DNA of 64,000 nt from JAIXWP01 sp041391745 (GCA_041391745.1 JAWKNK010000002.1:186001-250000), one strand, 5' to 3'; positions 37,101-44,523 are shown, counted from the first letter of the stretch. The notes: generated from the letters alone by a model not told the origin. Made by a program: numbers and translations.

Positions 37101-37367
37101 AACATCGAAGTTTCCGTATCGATCTGAAGCGAATGCAATTGATTTTCCATCGGGCGACCATATTGGATTTTTCTCATATGATTCGTCAAGTGTAAGCACC
37201 TTCGCCTCACCTCCATCCGATGCTACCACGTACACGTCGCCCTTATAACAGAAGGCGATTTGTGAACCATCAGGAGAAATCGAAGGAAATCTCATCCATT
37301 CTGGAGTTGTCTGAGCTTGAAAAACAAATGCTGCTAATACAGCAACTAGACTTAAAGCGTATTTCAT
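34134..37367 (-). CDS. Tricorn-type S41 peptidase with PD40 propeller
   Basis: The 1,077-residue protein has a signal peptide (MKYALSLVAVLAAFVFQAQ). Two blocks of PD40/WD40-like repeats follow (FPSISPDGSQIAFCYKGDVYVV, PIWSPDGKSIAFASDRYGN, FSPDGRALIYSGERNGSWNIY, up to about residue 700), then the tricorn core, a PDZ-like part (about 790-850, GLKIKEVIHKNP) and the S41 catalytic region. That region has VVDTRFNGGGWLHDDLATFLGG and NESNYSDAHMFPFTYRELGVGKLIG, the Ser in YSDAHMFP being the likely nucleophile. A Lys/Glu-rich linker of about 45 residues interrupts it at about 560-605. It is a periplasmic peptide-degrading protease by family. The N-terminal signal is unlike the archaeal cytosolic tricorn but normal in Bacteroidota. 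Confidence 0.9.
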   Translation of the reverse strand: MKYALSLVAVLAAFVFQAQTTPEWMRFPSISPDGSQIAFCYKGDVYVVASDGGEAKVLTLDESYEKNPIWSPDGKSIAFASDRYGNFDVFIVPATGGTATRLTYHSSGDTPCDFTPDGKFIVFSSSRMDNANYQQNPTGAFPELYKVAVTGGREIQILTTPALEVDYNADGSVIVFQDQKGYEDEFRKHHTSSVTRDIWTYNFNTKEYTKVSTFGGEDLDPVWAPDGKSIYFLSEQDGSMNIFKTEPGARGASVLTSYMEHPVRSLSVSSDGILCYIYHGEIFTLREGGTPQKVDVKIAVDGHYTPVETIPVNNVSDFALSPNGKEFAFIHRGEVFVASTAEGTTKRITNTPEQERDIQFSPDGRALIYSGERNGSWNIYRSSISRKEELYFYTSTVLKEDTIIATKEETFQPQYSPDGKEIAFLEERTTLRVINLESKAVRTIVSGDKNYSYADGDQFYQWSPDGKWFLVNYLPGAQWISQAGLVSSDGKGTVLNLTESGYGAEMPRWMMNGKMVIWTSSRNGLKNHASWGAQSDVYASFLTQEAFDEFKMSKEDFEIYQEEKKKKEEEKKKAEEGKKKDDKSKKKEEEKKSIEPLKMELDGFMDRKVRLTIHSSNLSDAYVSKDGSALYYMAEMEKGVDLWKTDLRTKETKILAKLGTGYGSIFPDSTDKFLFVVANGSINKIDMASGESKPIGVHGEMILNANEERAYLFEHIWRQVVKKFYVKDLHGVKWDFYKAEYAKKVGDVNNNYDFADMMGEMLGELNASHTGAFYWNAKPQGDQTASLGFFYDDTYTGKGLKIKEVIHKNPIVKNDSKIVNGVIIEKIDGVEITPELNYYPLLNRKDGKNTLLSLFNPTTNVRWEEVVKPISRGYENELLYQRWVERCEHIVDSLSNGTIGYVHVRGMDDPSFRVVYEKALGKHGLKKALVVDTRFNGGGWLHDDLATFLGGKPYIRISPRGQDLGSEPQFKWSKPSVVVMNESNYSDAHMFPFTYRELGVGKLIGMPVPGTGTAVWWEGLQNGVVFGIPQVGMITNDGKFMENTQLEPDVKVENRPQTATSGRDEQLEAAVRVLLNK

Positions 37368-37486
37368 AGTAGGGGTATTTCCGTGCCAATATATTTATTC
37401 CACTCCAAAATGACGTGCCGCTCATCCTATTTGTTGCAATCCACAAATAGGATCAAATAAAAAATATCGTCTAAATTCACCACCCA

Positions 37487-38167
37487 ATGAACACGGAAAC
37501 AGAAAAAATAAAAGAGCGATACGCCAAAAGAGCGGCAAGTGAAACTGTTCTAAAACACAGTCAGTCGGCGGTGTACAATGAGTTTTCTCGCGAAGAAAAG
37601 GAGCGAGTTTTCGAACGATTCATACGTCAATATGTAGGTGATCCAGAAAAATTGAGTGTGCTAGAAATTGGAGCAGGAGGTGGTATAAATATTTCTTTTT
37701 TTAAAAATATCGGAGTTCCAGCTCATCAAATCTTCGGAAATGAGCTTTTAGCAGAACGCGTAGAAGACTTGCAATTGCGCCATCCCGACATTCACATTAT
37801 AGCGGGTGATGCACTCCAAATAGATGAAAACACATTTGGTAAAATGGATGTCATTTTTCAAAGCACCGTTTTCACTTCCATTTTAGATGATGGTTTTAAA
37901 AGCAAATTGGCAGAGAAAATGAAAGCACTTCTTAAGCCAAATGGAATGGTGCTTTGGTATGACTTTGTTTACAATAATCCTTCAAATAAAGATGTAAAGG
38001 GAGTCCCTGTTGCAGAAGTCCGAACACTGTTTCCAGACTTTGATTTTCATTTTGAAAAAGTAACGCTTGCTCCACCTATCGGCCGTCGCGTGGGCAGTAT
38101 GTATCCCCTTTTCAATGCACTTCCTTTTTTAAGAACACATGTTGTAGGCGCGGGAATTAGACTTTAA
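37487..38167 (+). CDS. Class I SAM-dependent methyltransferase
   Basis: The 226-residue protein has the SAM motif VLEIGAGGGINISF (about residues 60-73), an acidic second motif (FGNELL), and LKPNGMVLWYDFVYNNPSNKDVKGV. The length and the closing GRRVGSMYPLFNALPFLRTH block resemble small-molecule or lipid/polysaccharide methyltransferases found near glycan genes. The substrate is not predictable. It converges on the Lrp gene, whose stop overlaps its own by four bases. Confidence 0.82.
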   Translation: MNTETEKIKERYAKRAASETVLKHSQSAVYNEFSREEKERVFERFIRQYVGDPEKLSVLEIGAGGGINISFFKNIGVPAHQIFGNELLAERVEDLQLRHPDIHIIAGDALQIDENTFGKMDVIFQSTVFTSILDDGFKSKLAEKMKALLKPNGMVLWYDFVYNNPSNKDVKGVPVAEVRTLFPDFDFHFEKVTLAPPIGRRVGSMYPLFNALPFLRTHVVGAGIRL

Positions 38168-38625
38168 ATTTTCAATTGTCTTGAAAATGATTCTTCCAAA
38201 CTGATCAAGGTTTCAGTTCTTGCTACGCCATCCACTTTTTGAATGCGATCTGAAAGAACATCACGCAAGTGACTTGTGCCCTTGCATTGCACTTTCAAAA
38301 AAAGTGAATATGTTCCTGTAGTGTAATGGCATGAAAGCACTTCGGGGATTTTCTGTAGTTCGCGAACCACCTTGTAGTACACATCGCTGCTCGCAAGGTA
38401 CACCCCAATAAAAGCGGTGATATCCCAACCCAAAGCTGCAATGTCGATTTGCAATTGTGGCTTTTTGACAATGCCAGCTTCCTCCATTTTTTTCATGCGT
38501 ACGTGCACAGTACCCGCAGCCACGTGCACTTTTTTAGCCACTTCAGTATACGGAGTAAAAGCATCCTGAGAAAGAATGTTCAAAATCTTAATATCGATGT
38601 TGTCAATTTGATAATTCATCGCCAT
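38164..38625 (-). CDS. Lrp/AsnC-family transcriptional regulator
   Basis: The 153-residue protein (ATG 38619, MNYQIDNID, is a likely alternative start) has an AsnC-type winged helix-turn-helix: IDIKILNILSQDAFTPYTEVAKKVHVAAGTVHVRMKKMEEAGIV. A RAM effector-binding domain follows (AFIGVYLASSDVYYKVVRELQKIPEVLSCHYTTGTYSLFLKVQCKG). Such proteins form octamers and sense amino acids. A 10-bp inverted repeat at 38652-38677 just upstream may be its own operator, and it also lies before the tRNA promoter. Confidence 0.92.
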   Translation of the reverse strand: MAMNYQIDNIDIKILNILSQDAFTPYTEVAKKVHVAAGTVHVRMKKMEEAGIVKKPQLQIDIAALGWDITAFIGVYLASSDVYYKVVRELQKIPEVLSCHYTTGTYSLFLKVQCKGTSHLRDVLSDRIQKVDGVARTETLISLEESFSRQLKI

Positions 38626-38651
38626 AATTTTGATGTAAAATTATCATATTT

Positions 38652-38677
38652 TTAATAAAAACACTATTTTATTAAAT
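38652..38677. promoter_or_regulatory. Inverted repeat, probable Lrp-type operator
   Basis: TTTAATAAAA (38652-38661), six-base spacer, TTTTATTAAA (38668-38677): a perfect 10-bp AT-rich inverted repeat, 27 to 33 bases upstream of the two candidate Lrp starts. AT-rich dyads are the usual Lrp/AsnC targets. Confidence 0.5.
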
Positions 38678-38735
38678 TTCATCTAAAAATAATAGTAAAA
38701 ACGTGCGTTTTTCGTAATAATTCAAGTGTTTAGCA

Positions 38736-38743
38736 TACTTTTG
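38736..38743 (+). promoter_or_regulatory. -7 box of the tRNA-like gene
   Basis: TACTTTTG matches TAnnTTTG. The predicted transcript starts near 38,750, 17 bases before the acceptor stem, so the RNA has its own promoter. Confidence 0.55.
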
Positions 38744-38766
38744 TCATGTCAATCAATCGAAAATAC

Positions 38767-38910
38767 TGTTGGGTGATGAAATTGGCAGACATACCCTACT
38801 GTCGCTAGGGTGAGGAGTTCGAAATAAAGAGAGAACGAGCTAAATGATGCAGGAAATTTGGTTCGTTTAATCCTAATCGCCTCGTGGGGGTTCGAGTCCT
38901 TCTCCAACAG
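38767..38910 (+). tRNA. Unusual class II tRNA, anticodon GUC, with a 75-nt variable region
   Basis: A cloverleaf can be drawn: acceptor TGTTGGG (38767-38773) / TCCAACA (38903-38909), U8 at 38774, and a D arm ATG...CAT with AAATTGGCAGA, as in leucine tRNAs. The anticodon stem CCCTA/TAGGG holds the loop CTGTCGC (38799-38805), so the anticodon is GUC (Asp). The T arm GGGGG-TTCGAGT-CCTTC (38886-38902) is complete, and base 73 is G. CCA is not encoded. Between anticodon and T arms lie 75 bases (38811-38885), where a class II tRNA normally has 12-20. GAGG (38812-38815) pairs with CCTC (38880-38883), and the enclosed 64 bases contain a further 6-bp hairpin (38816-38821 / 38836-38841). It has its own -7 box and terminator. 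It may be a functional odd tRNA or a tRNA-derived RNA. Confidence 0.6.
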
Positions 38911-38958
38911 CAATCAAATGTGGTTTGTTTGGTTATACAGAGTTTATCTCAGAAAATC

Positions 38959-38985
38959 AGCGCTCAAACGTGAGCGCTTTTTTTA
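38959..38985 (+). terminator. Terminator after the tRNA-like gene
   Basis: AGCGCTCA (38959-38966) / TGAGCGCT (38971-38978) with loop AACG, then seven T. Placed 48 bases after the tRNA-like body and before the lepA promoter. Confidence 0.88.
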
Positions 38986-39040
38986 TTTATACCCCCGAAA
39001 TTCAAGAATTTAAGGCTGTAAAGTCTCATGTATTTCATCG

Positions 39041-39048
39041 TATATTTG
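39041..39048 (+). promoter_or_regulatory. -7 box of lepA
   Basis: TATATTTG, a perfect TAnnTTTG match, 22 bases before the lepA ATG at 39071. Confidence 0.55.
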
Positions 39049-39070
39049 CAGGCCTTTTTTCGGCACACAT

Positions 39071-40861
39071 ATGAAGCACATTCGTAACTTTTGTATCATC
39101 GCTCACATCGACCATGGAAAATCAACTTTGGCCGACCGTCTTTTGCAAGTCACTGGCACGGTAGACAACCGTAAGCTAGTAGCGCAAACTCTTGATGATA
39201 TGGACCTTGAGAGAGAGAAGGGTATTACCATCAAAGCACACGCTATCCAGATGGAGTACACTCACAAAGGAGAAAAATACGTTCTCAACCTTATCGATAC
39301 TCCAGGTCACGTTGACTTTAGCTACGAAGTTTCTCGCTCTATCGCTGCATGCGAAGGAGCATTGCTTATTGTGGATGCAACACAAGGGATTCAAGCACAG
39401 ACCATCTCCAATCTTTACTTAGCATTGGAGCATGATCTTGAAATCATCCCTGTGTTGAACAAGCTCGATCTTGATAATGCTGAACCAGAAGTGGTGAAAG
39501 ATCAAATCGTTGATTTGATCGGTTGCGATAGAGATAGCATCCTTGCTGCATCAGGAAAAACGGGTTTCGGAGTAGACACTATTCTTGATGCTATTATTGA
39601 TAGGGTCCCTTCTCCAAAAGGAGACGTTGATGGGCCACTTCAAGCAATGATCTTCGACTCGATGTTCAACTCGTTCCGAGGAATCATCGCTTACTACCGT
39701 ATTCTAAACGGTACTTTGAAAAAGGGAGATAAGGTTAAATTCCTCAGCACCGACCGCACTTATGAGGCAGACGAAGTAGGTGTATTGGGATTGGACCTCA
39801 AACCAAAAAGCGAAGTTCGCGCAGGCGACGTTGGATATATCATCAGTGGTATCAAAACCGCTACGGAGGTTAAGGTCGGCGACACCATCACTACGGTGGC
39901 AAACCCTTGTACCGATGCGGTAAAAGGTTTTGAAGATGTGAAGCCAATGGTATTCGCAGGTGTTTATCCTGTTGATACTGAAGATTACGAAGAACTACGC
40001 GCATCGATGGAAAAACTCCAATTGAACGATGCTTCTTTGGTATTTGAACCTGAAAGTTCTGCCGCACTTGGATTCGGTTTCCGCTGCGGATTCTTAGGAA
40101 TGCTTCACTTGGAAATCATTCAAGAAAGATTGGAGCGCGAGTTCAATATGACTGTAATTACAACCGTTCCAAACGTTAGTTACTACGCCTACACTTCTCG
40201 CGGAGAAAAGCTTGAAATTCATAACCCAAGCGAACTCCCAGATCCTGCAAAATTAGATTACGTAGAAGAACCATATATCAAAGCGCAAATCATTACGAAA
40301 AGTGAATACACTGGTTCGGTAATGACTTTATGTATTGAAAAAAGAGGAATGTTAATCAATCAGCACTACCTCACTGCAGACCGCGTGGAGCTTACTTTTG
40401 AGATGCCACTTGCAGAAATCGTGTTCGACTTCTATGATCGTTTGAAAACCATTTCAAGAGGTTATGCTTCTTTCGACTATTTCCCATTGGGTTATAAAGA
40501 AAGTGCCCTTGTGAAAATGGATATTCTCCTCAATGGTGATCAAGTAGATGCCTTGTCGGCATTGATTCACCGCGACCACGCATTCGACCTTGGTAAGAAA
40601 ATTTGTTTGAAGCTAAAAGAATTGATCCCAAGACAACAATTCGAAATTGCGCTTCAAGCAGCCATTGGTGCGAAGATCATTGCGCGTGAAACCATTAAGG
40701 CGCTCCGTAAAGACGTAACCGCGAAGTGTTACGGTGGTGACATTTCTCGTAAAAGAAAACTTCTTGAAAAACAGAAAGAAGGTAAAAAGAGAATGCGTCA
40801 AGTAGGTAGCGTAGAGGTTCCACAGGAAGCATTCCTAGCCGTATTGAAGCTTAATTCGTAA
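39071..40861 (+). CDS. lepA: Elongation factor 4 (LepA)
   Basis: The 596-residue GTPase is full length for LepA. G1 is AHIDHGKSTLADRLL, the switch region TLDDMDLEREKGITIKA, G3 DTPGHVDFSYEV, and G4 LNKLDLDNA. Elongation-factor domain II follows, then the LepA-specific C-terminal domain ending KRKLLEKQKEGKKRMRQVGSVEVPQEAFLAVLK. It binds ribosomes and helps initiation or back-translocation under stress. A terminator isolates it from the tRNA-like gene upstream. The small membrane protein starts 22 bases after its stop. Confidence 0.97.
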   Translation: MKHIRNFCIIAHIDHGKSTLADRLLQVTGTVDNRKLVAQTLDDMDLEREKGITIKAHAIQMEYTHKGEKYVLNLIDTPGHVDFSYEVSRSIAACEGALLIVDATQGIQAQTISNLYLALEHDLEIIPVLNKLDLDNAEPEVVKDQIVDLIGCDRDSILAASGKTGFGVDTILDAIIDRVPSPKGDVDGPLQAMIFDSMFNSFRGIIAYYRILNGTLKKGDKVKFLSTDRTYEADEVGVLGLDLKPKSEVRAGDVGYIISGIKTATEVKVGDTITTVANPCTDAVKGFEDVKPMVFAGVYPVDTEDYEELRASMEKLQLNDASLVFEPESSAALGFGFRCGFLGMLHLEIIQERLEREFNMTVITTVPNVSYYAYTSRGEKLEIHNPSELPDPAKLDYVEEPYIKAQIITKSEYTGSVMTLCIEKRGMLINQHYLTADRVELTFEMPLAEIVFDFYDRLKTISRGYASFDYFPLGYKESALVKMDILLNGDQVDALSALIHRDHAFDLGKKICLKLKELIPRQQFEIALQAAIGAKIIARETIKALRKDVTAKCYGGDISRKRKLLEKQKEGKKRMRQVGSVEVPQEAFLAVLKLNS

Positions 40862-40883
40862 GTTGTATTATCTTCGGAAAATC

Positions 40884-41357
40884 ATGCTAACGGTTTTTCG
40901 AATACTTTCTATCATTGGTTCTGCCGGAATGATCCTGGCTATTTTCTTGCATTTAGCTATGCAGGAAGGAAGCCTTGAATTTTTCGATTACCTTCAAATG
41001 GGAATGGTTGTTTTTCTTTCGGCACAGTTGATTTATGTGCTGTCCACAAGCAAGCTTATATCCGGTAAAAAGTATCACGACCTCGAAACGATTGATACCG
41101 CCTGGGCTTATGAGGAAAAGGAAAATCAACAAGTCATAAGCAACAATATGTTTCTGATTTCCATGGCGGTCATGGGTGGGCTCGTTTGGCTTTACTTCCT
41201 TTTCGTATTTGCCATTACCATTCGGTACCTACCTGGCCTTGATTACTCAGATACCAAAGCTCAAATATTCCTCGTCGCCATCGTGTCACAGTTCCTCGGA
41301 GCAGTTCCATCAGTAATATACAATGTAAGAACCTGGAATAAAAGCGTTCTTGCATAG
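40884..41357 (+). CDS. Hypothetical four-helix membrane protein
   Basis: The ATG at 40884 gives 157 residues with four hydrophobic helices (about 5-25, 35-55, 88-110, 124-146). There is a charged loop between helices 2 and 3 (SGKKYHDLETIDTAWAYEEKENQQ). I do not recognise a family. The upstream TTG at 40863 would add seven residues, but ATG is preferred. It probably shares the lepA transcript. Confidence 0.6.
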   Translation: MLTVFRILSIIGSAGMILAIFLHLAMQEGSLEFFDYLQMGMVVFLSAQLIYVLSTSKLISGKKYHDLETIDTAWAYEEKENQQVISNNMFLISMAVMGGLVWLYFLFVFAITIRYLPGLDYSDTKAQIFLVAIVSQFLGAVPSVIYNVRTWNKSVLA

Positions 41358-41432
41358 TCACACACCAACACTTGTTCATAATCGTTAGCAACGCGCTGCC
41401 CATTCGTTGGACAATGATTTTATTTTTAGCCC

Positions 41433-42125
41433 ATGAAATTATTTAGATACTTCCTTTCCATTTCATTGATGCTTCAGATCTTTTTTGCATCAGCTCAAAC
41501 CCAGGAATTTCAAGATAAATATCCCAATGGCAACGTGCGAAGCGAGGGTATTTACGAAAGAGGATTTGAAGATGGTCTTTGGAAATATTATTATGAAGAC
41601 GGAACTCTGCAAGAAGAAGCCAACTACAAAATGGGAAAGTTTCATGGCAGCGTGTTTCGCTACCATCCAAATGGAAAATTGATGGTAGAAGGCTACTTCA
41701 AAAATGACAAGCAAGACAGCATCCAGCGCACATTCACGGCAGACAGCATCCTTGTGGAGCAAGGCCTTTGGGCAAAGGGAGTGAAGACCGGAGAATGGGA
41801 TTATTTCTACGCAAGTGGTGATACCATGATGATAGAAAATCATCTTGACTCTGTGGTAATGATGCTCGAGTATTTCACTTCATCGGGTGAGCATACTTTG
41901 AAAAAAGGCAACGGCACCGTCGCGGATCATTTTGAAAACGGTCGATTAAAATCGATCACGAATTATAAAAATGGTTTGCCCGACGGAAAATTCGAGGAAT
42001 ACTTTTCAGGTGGTTCCGTTCGCATTTCTGGAAATTATATTCAAGGGAAAAAAGATGGGGAATGGGTCGATTTATTTCCAACAGGAAAAACAAAAAAATC
42101 ACCACTTATAGTCAAGGTATTTTAA
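41433..42125 (+). CDS. YwqK/MORN-repeat protein, N-terminal intact part
   Basis: It starts with a signal peptide (MKLFRYFLSISLMLQIFFASAQ) followed by repeats of about 22-24 residues of the YwqK (MORN-variant) type: YPNGNVRSEGIYERGFEDGLWKYYYEDG, YHPNGKLMVEGYFKNDKQD, FENGRLKSITNYKNGLPDGKFEEYF and so on. These beta-hairpin repeats are common in exported Bacteroidota proteins. Databases often call them toxin-antitoxin YwqK antitoxins, but nothing here supports a toxin role. Frame lost at GKTKKSP: one A is missing from the A7 run near 42,095 (GKTKKITTYSQGILNG would follow). Confidence 0.8.
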   Translation: MKLFRYFLSISLMLQIFFASAQTQEFQDKYPNGNVRSEGIYERGFEDGLWKYYYEDGTLQEEANYKMGKFHGSVFRYHPNGKLMVEGYFKNDKQDSIQRTFTADSILVEQGLWAKGVKTGEWDYFYASGDTMMIENHLDSVVMMLEYFTSSGEHTLKKGNGTVADHFENGRLKSITNYKNGLPDGKFEEYFSGGSVRISGNYIQGKKDGEWVDLFPTGKTKKSPLIVKVF

Positions 42126-43020
42126 ATGGAAAAATCGAAGAGTATTATGTGAATGGTCAGCTCAACGTAAAAGGCAATCACACCAATGGTAAAAAGAATG
42201 GACATTGGGAATGGTTTTTAGAAGGTGGTGAAAAAGACATGCAAGGGGACTTTGTAGACGACGTGCAGCAAGGAGATTGGATCTATTGGTATAAAAACGG
42301 AAACAAGCAGTACTGGGGAGCCTACGAAGATGGCAGATGCATGGCACATGGCAATATCAATATTGGGGAGGAGAAAAATGGAAGTCGGGCAACTATGCAA
42401 AAGGACTGAAAGAAGGAGCTTGGCAATATTGGTTTGAAAATGGAAAATTGTTGATGGAGGAAATTTCAAAAACGATTTGGAACAAGGAGTTTGGACGAGT
42501 TATTACGATTCGGGAAGATTAAAAGACAAAGGCTCGTACGATAAAGGCAAGCTGAAAGGTGCATGGGAAGGCTATTATCCTAATGGAGTGAAAACCTATG
42601 TAGGAAGCTGAATGGTGATGTGAAAACAGGAAGTTGGTCATATTGGTCAGACCAAGGAAAATTGGAAAAGAAAGAAACCTACAACGCTGAGGAGTATTGA
42701 ATGGTCCAAGCGAAACCTATGGTGAGAATGGAAAGCTTGAAAGCAAGGGTTCATTCAAAAATGGTAAGCCCAATGGAAAGTGGGAGTACTATTATGGACA
42801 TGGAGCGCCGCTCAGATTTTGCAGTTTCAAAGAAGGCAAGCTCGATGGTAAGTCAACCATGTATGGAAAGAATGGAAGAATTGTAGAAGAGTGCGACTAC
42901 AAAAACAATAAGCGTCACGGTATCTACACCAGCTACGATGAAAAAACGGGCAAGGTTGTTCTCAAGCAAGAATACAACGAGGGTGTAGCGGGCAAAGTGC
43001 TCGAGGGAAAACCGAAGTAG
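42062..43020 (+). pseudogene. YwqK/MORN-repeat protein, frameshifted C-terminal half
   Basis: The repeats continue but change frame five times, each time as if one base had been lost: near 42,095 (A run), 42,335 (DGR-xHGTWQYQYWGG), 42,460 (GAGG, restoring EGNFKNDLEQGVW), 42,610 (AGGAAGC, restoring VGKLNGDVKTG) and 42,695 (TATTG, restoring EEYLNGPSETYGENG). After that, the frame stays open to 43,020 (KVLEGKPK). Joined, the protein would have about 530 residues. Every event being a loss in a short base run is the pattern expected from uncorrected long-read errors in repeats that short reads cannot polish; gene decay is the alternative. Confidence 0.75.
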
Positions 43021-43154
43021 AAAAGGAGACTAGAGAGTGTGAGGGTTTGGAAGAGTTGGATTATTTGGAGAGATTGGATTTTTTTGGAATTGTTGGAAGA
43101 ATTGGAAAGTATGGAAGTCTGAGAATTTTCCAATAGTAGATTCACATTGCTCAA

Positions 43155-43250
43155 GGATCGAGGATTCAAGGATTCGAGGATTCGAGGATTCGGATTCGAG
43201 GATTCAAGATCGAGGACACTTGTCCCGAGCTCGTCTCGGGAAGGATTGAG
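43155..43250. repeat. Dispersed intergenic repeat, copy C
   Basis: Tandem octamers GAGGATTC / AAGGATTC (43,155-43,208) followed by the tail GGACACTTGTCCCGAGCTCG, TCTCGGGAAGGATT (43,213-43,246), which has inverted repeats GGACA/TGTCC and CCCGAG/CTCGGG. The tail is nearly identical to those at 8.63 and 28.64 kb. Confidence 0.75.
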
Positions 43251-43339
43251 GATTGGAGAGACAAAAGAGTGTGAGAGTTTGGAAGATGGGAGTGTGGGAG
43301 TGTGGGAACGTAATGTGAATCCACTGACGAAAACAATTC

Positions 43340-43402
43340 TCGATGCTCAATTCTCGAATCGAGAATCGGGAATCGGGAATCGAGAATCGGGAATCGAAAA
43401 TC
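43340..43402. repeat. Heptamer tandem repeat
   Basis: About five copies of GAATCGG/GAATCGA in a row (43,361-43,400), preceded by ATTCTCGATGCTCAATTCTC. The remainder of the 43,021-43,491 spacer holds this repeat, copy C, a REP-like GGTCCCTGAG..CGAAGTCGAAGG (43,411-43,452) and a terminator; no coding frame is credible. Confidence 0.6.
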
Positions 43403-43459
43403 CTGCAGATTAAAAGGGCGGTCCCTGAGAGGAGCGCAAGCGAAGTCGAAGGGGGAACC

Positions 43460-43487
43460 AAAAAAAAACCGCGTTTCCGCGGTTTTT
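43460..43487 (-). terminator. Terminator of the SIS isomerase gene
   Basis: AAAACCGCG (43465-43473) / CGCGGTTTT (43478-43486) with loop TTTC; on the minus strand it is followed by a long T run. Confidence 0.88.
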
Positions 43488-43491
43488 GATA

Positions 43492-44475
43492 TTAGATTTT
43501 TGCTAGTTCACCTTTGAGGTAGATAATCGCTGGGATAGCCACTGGATCTTCGTTTTTCAACTCCGCCAAGTGAATGCTCAACCAGTCACCTACATGGTTC
43601 AAATAGAAAGTACGCTCCACGCGATTGCTTCCCTTCGACCAAATTTCAATAATCGTATCGCACTTCTCACCCATCAACTTTTTACAAAGTTCCATGCGTA
43701 CTTGTGATCGTTTGTGATCATCTTCATTGCGAAGCATCAACACAGCAACGCGATTGTCGCCACCAGTCCAACCTACCAGTTCGTTGTGGTTCATTTCTGG
43801 GAACACGTGGTGCCAACATAGCATTTTGCTATTCTCATTGATTTGCTGTCTCCAACGAATAGCAATGCCTTCGTATTGAGCTTCTGCATATAGAATTGGA
43901 ATGCGACTCACAATTTGATCTGCAATGGCCTTTGTGCTCGACTGGATTTCTGCAGCGTCTGCCTCCAATAGAGTAATTACGTTTTCAAGTGAAGCTTCAA
44001 ATGAATTATCGATTAAGCCATAAGCATTCAACACATAAAATTGCTGAACCGCGCTGTAACCAAACATCGCACGTGGAGGATTTCCTCCAGGAATGATGAT
44101 ACAGTTCAATCCGAATTCTTTGGCAAAACCTGCGATTTTACCACCGCTAGTAATACATGCAATCTCAGCACCTTTTTCGCGTGCCTCGTGGAAAGCTGCT
44201 ACTGTTTCTTCAGTATCACCGCTATAACTACTGATGATTACCAAAGTGTCCTGATTTACAAATCCTGGAAGTACATAGTCATTGGTACAGATGATTGGAA
44301 GCGCGCATGTCTCACCAACAAGTTGAGACACGATTTTACCACCAATTCCTGATCCACCAAGACCAGAGATAACAATATTCTTATAAGTTCTATTCGGAAT
44401 GTTGAATTGCGCAGCACGACCAATTTTAATGGCCTCACGCAAATGTGTTGGAAAAGCTTCTACTAATGCTTTCAT
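43492..44475 (-). CDS. SIS-domain bifunctional phosphoglucose/phosphomannose isomerase
   Basis: The 327-residue protein has two SIS halves. The first has ISGLGGSGIGGKIVSQLV and VIISSYSGDTEETV; the second has the PGI/PMI C-terminal domain with NENSKMLCWHHVFPEMNHNELVGW and the conserved HN pair. The length fits the archaeal-type bifunctional enzymes that interconvert glucose-6-P, fructose-6-P and mannose-6-P. It has its own promoter (TATATTTG 44495-44502, TTG at 44520-44522, 17-base spacing) and an 11-bp inverted repeat next to the -33 region. Confidence 0.85.
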   Translation of the reverse strand: MKALVEAFPTHLREAIKIGRAAQFNIPNRTYKNIVISGLGGSGIGGKIVSQLVGETCALPIICTNDYVLPGFVNQDTLVIISSYSGDTEETVAAFHEAREKGAEIACITSGGKIAGFAKEFGLNCIIIPGGNPPRAMFGYSAVQQFYVLNAYGLIDNSFEASLENVITLLEADAAEIQSSTKAIADQIVSRIPILYAEAQYEGIAIRWRQQINENSKMLCWHHVFPEMNHNELVGWTGGDNRVAVLMLRNEDDHKRSQVRMELCKKLMGEKCDTIIEIWSKGSNRVERTFYLNHVGDWLSIHLAELKNEDPVAIPAIIYLKGELAKI

Positions 44476-44494
44476 TTTAATTATGATTTTGAGA

Positions 44495-44502
44495 CAAATA
44501 TA
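44495..44502 (-). promoter_or_regulatory. -7 box of the isomerase gene
   Basis: TATATTTG on the minus strand, 19 nt before the ATG; the -33 TTG is at 44520-44522, in a TTTTTG context. Confidence 0.6.
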
Positions 44503-44523
44503 GGAGGATATGGCATATACAAA

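Noticed and set aside
38767..38910. tmRNA or group I intron in a tRNA-Leu gene
   Set aside because: No tag-peptide frame, and the gene is far too short for tmRNA. The extra sequence is in the variable region, not in the anticodon loop, and 75 bases are too few for a group I intron.
41433..43020. Toxin-antitoxin module based on the YwqK name
   Set aside because: The protein has a signal peptide and only MORN-variant repeats, and there is no toxin gene beside it.
43340..43402. CRISPR array
   Set aside because: The repeat units are 7-8 bases, contiguous and without spacers; no cas gene is present.
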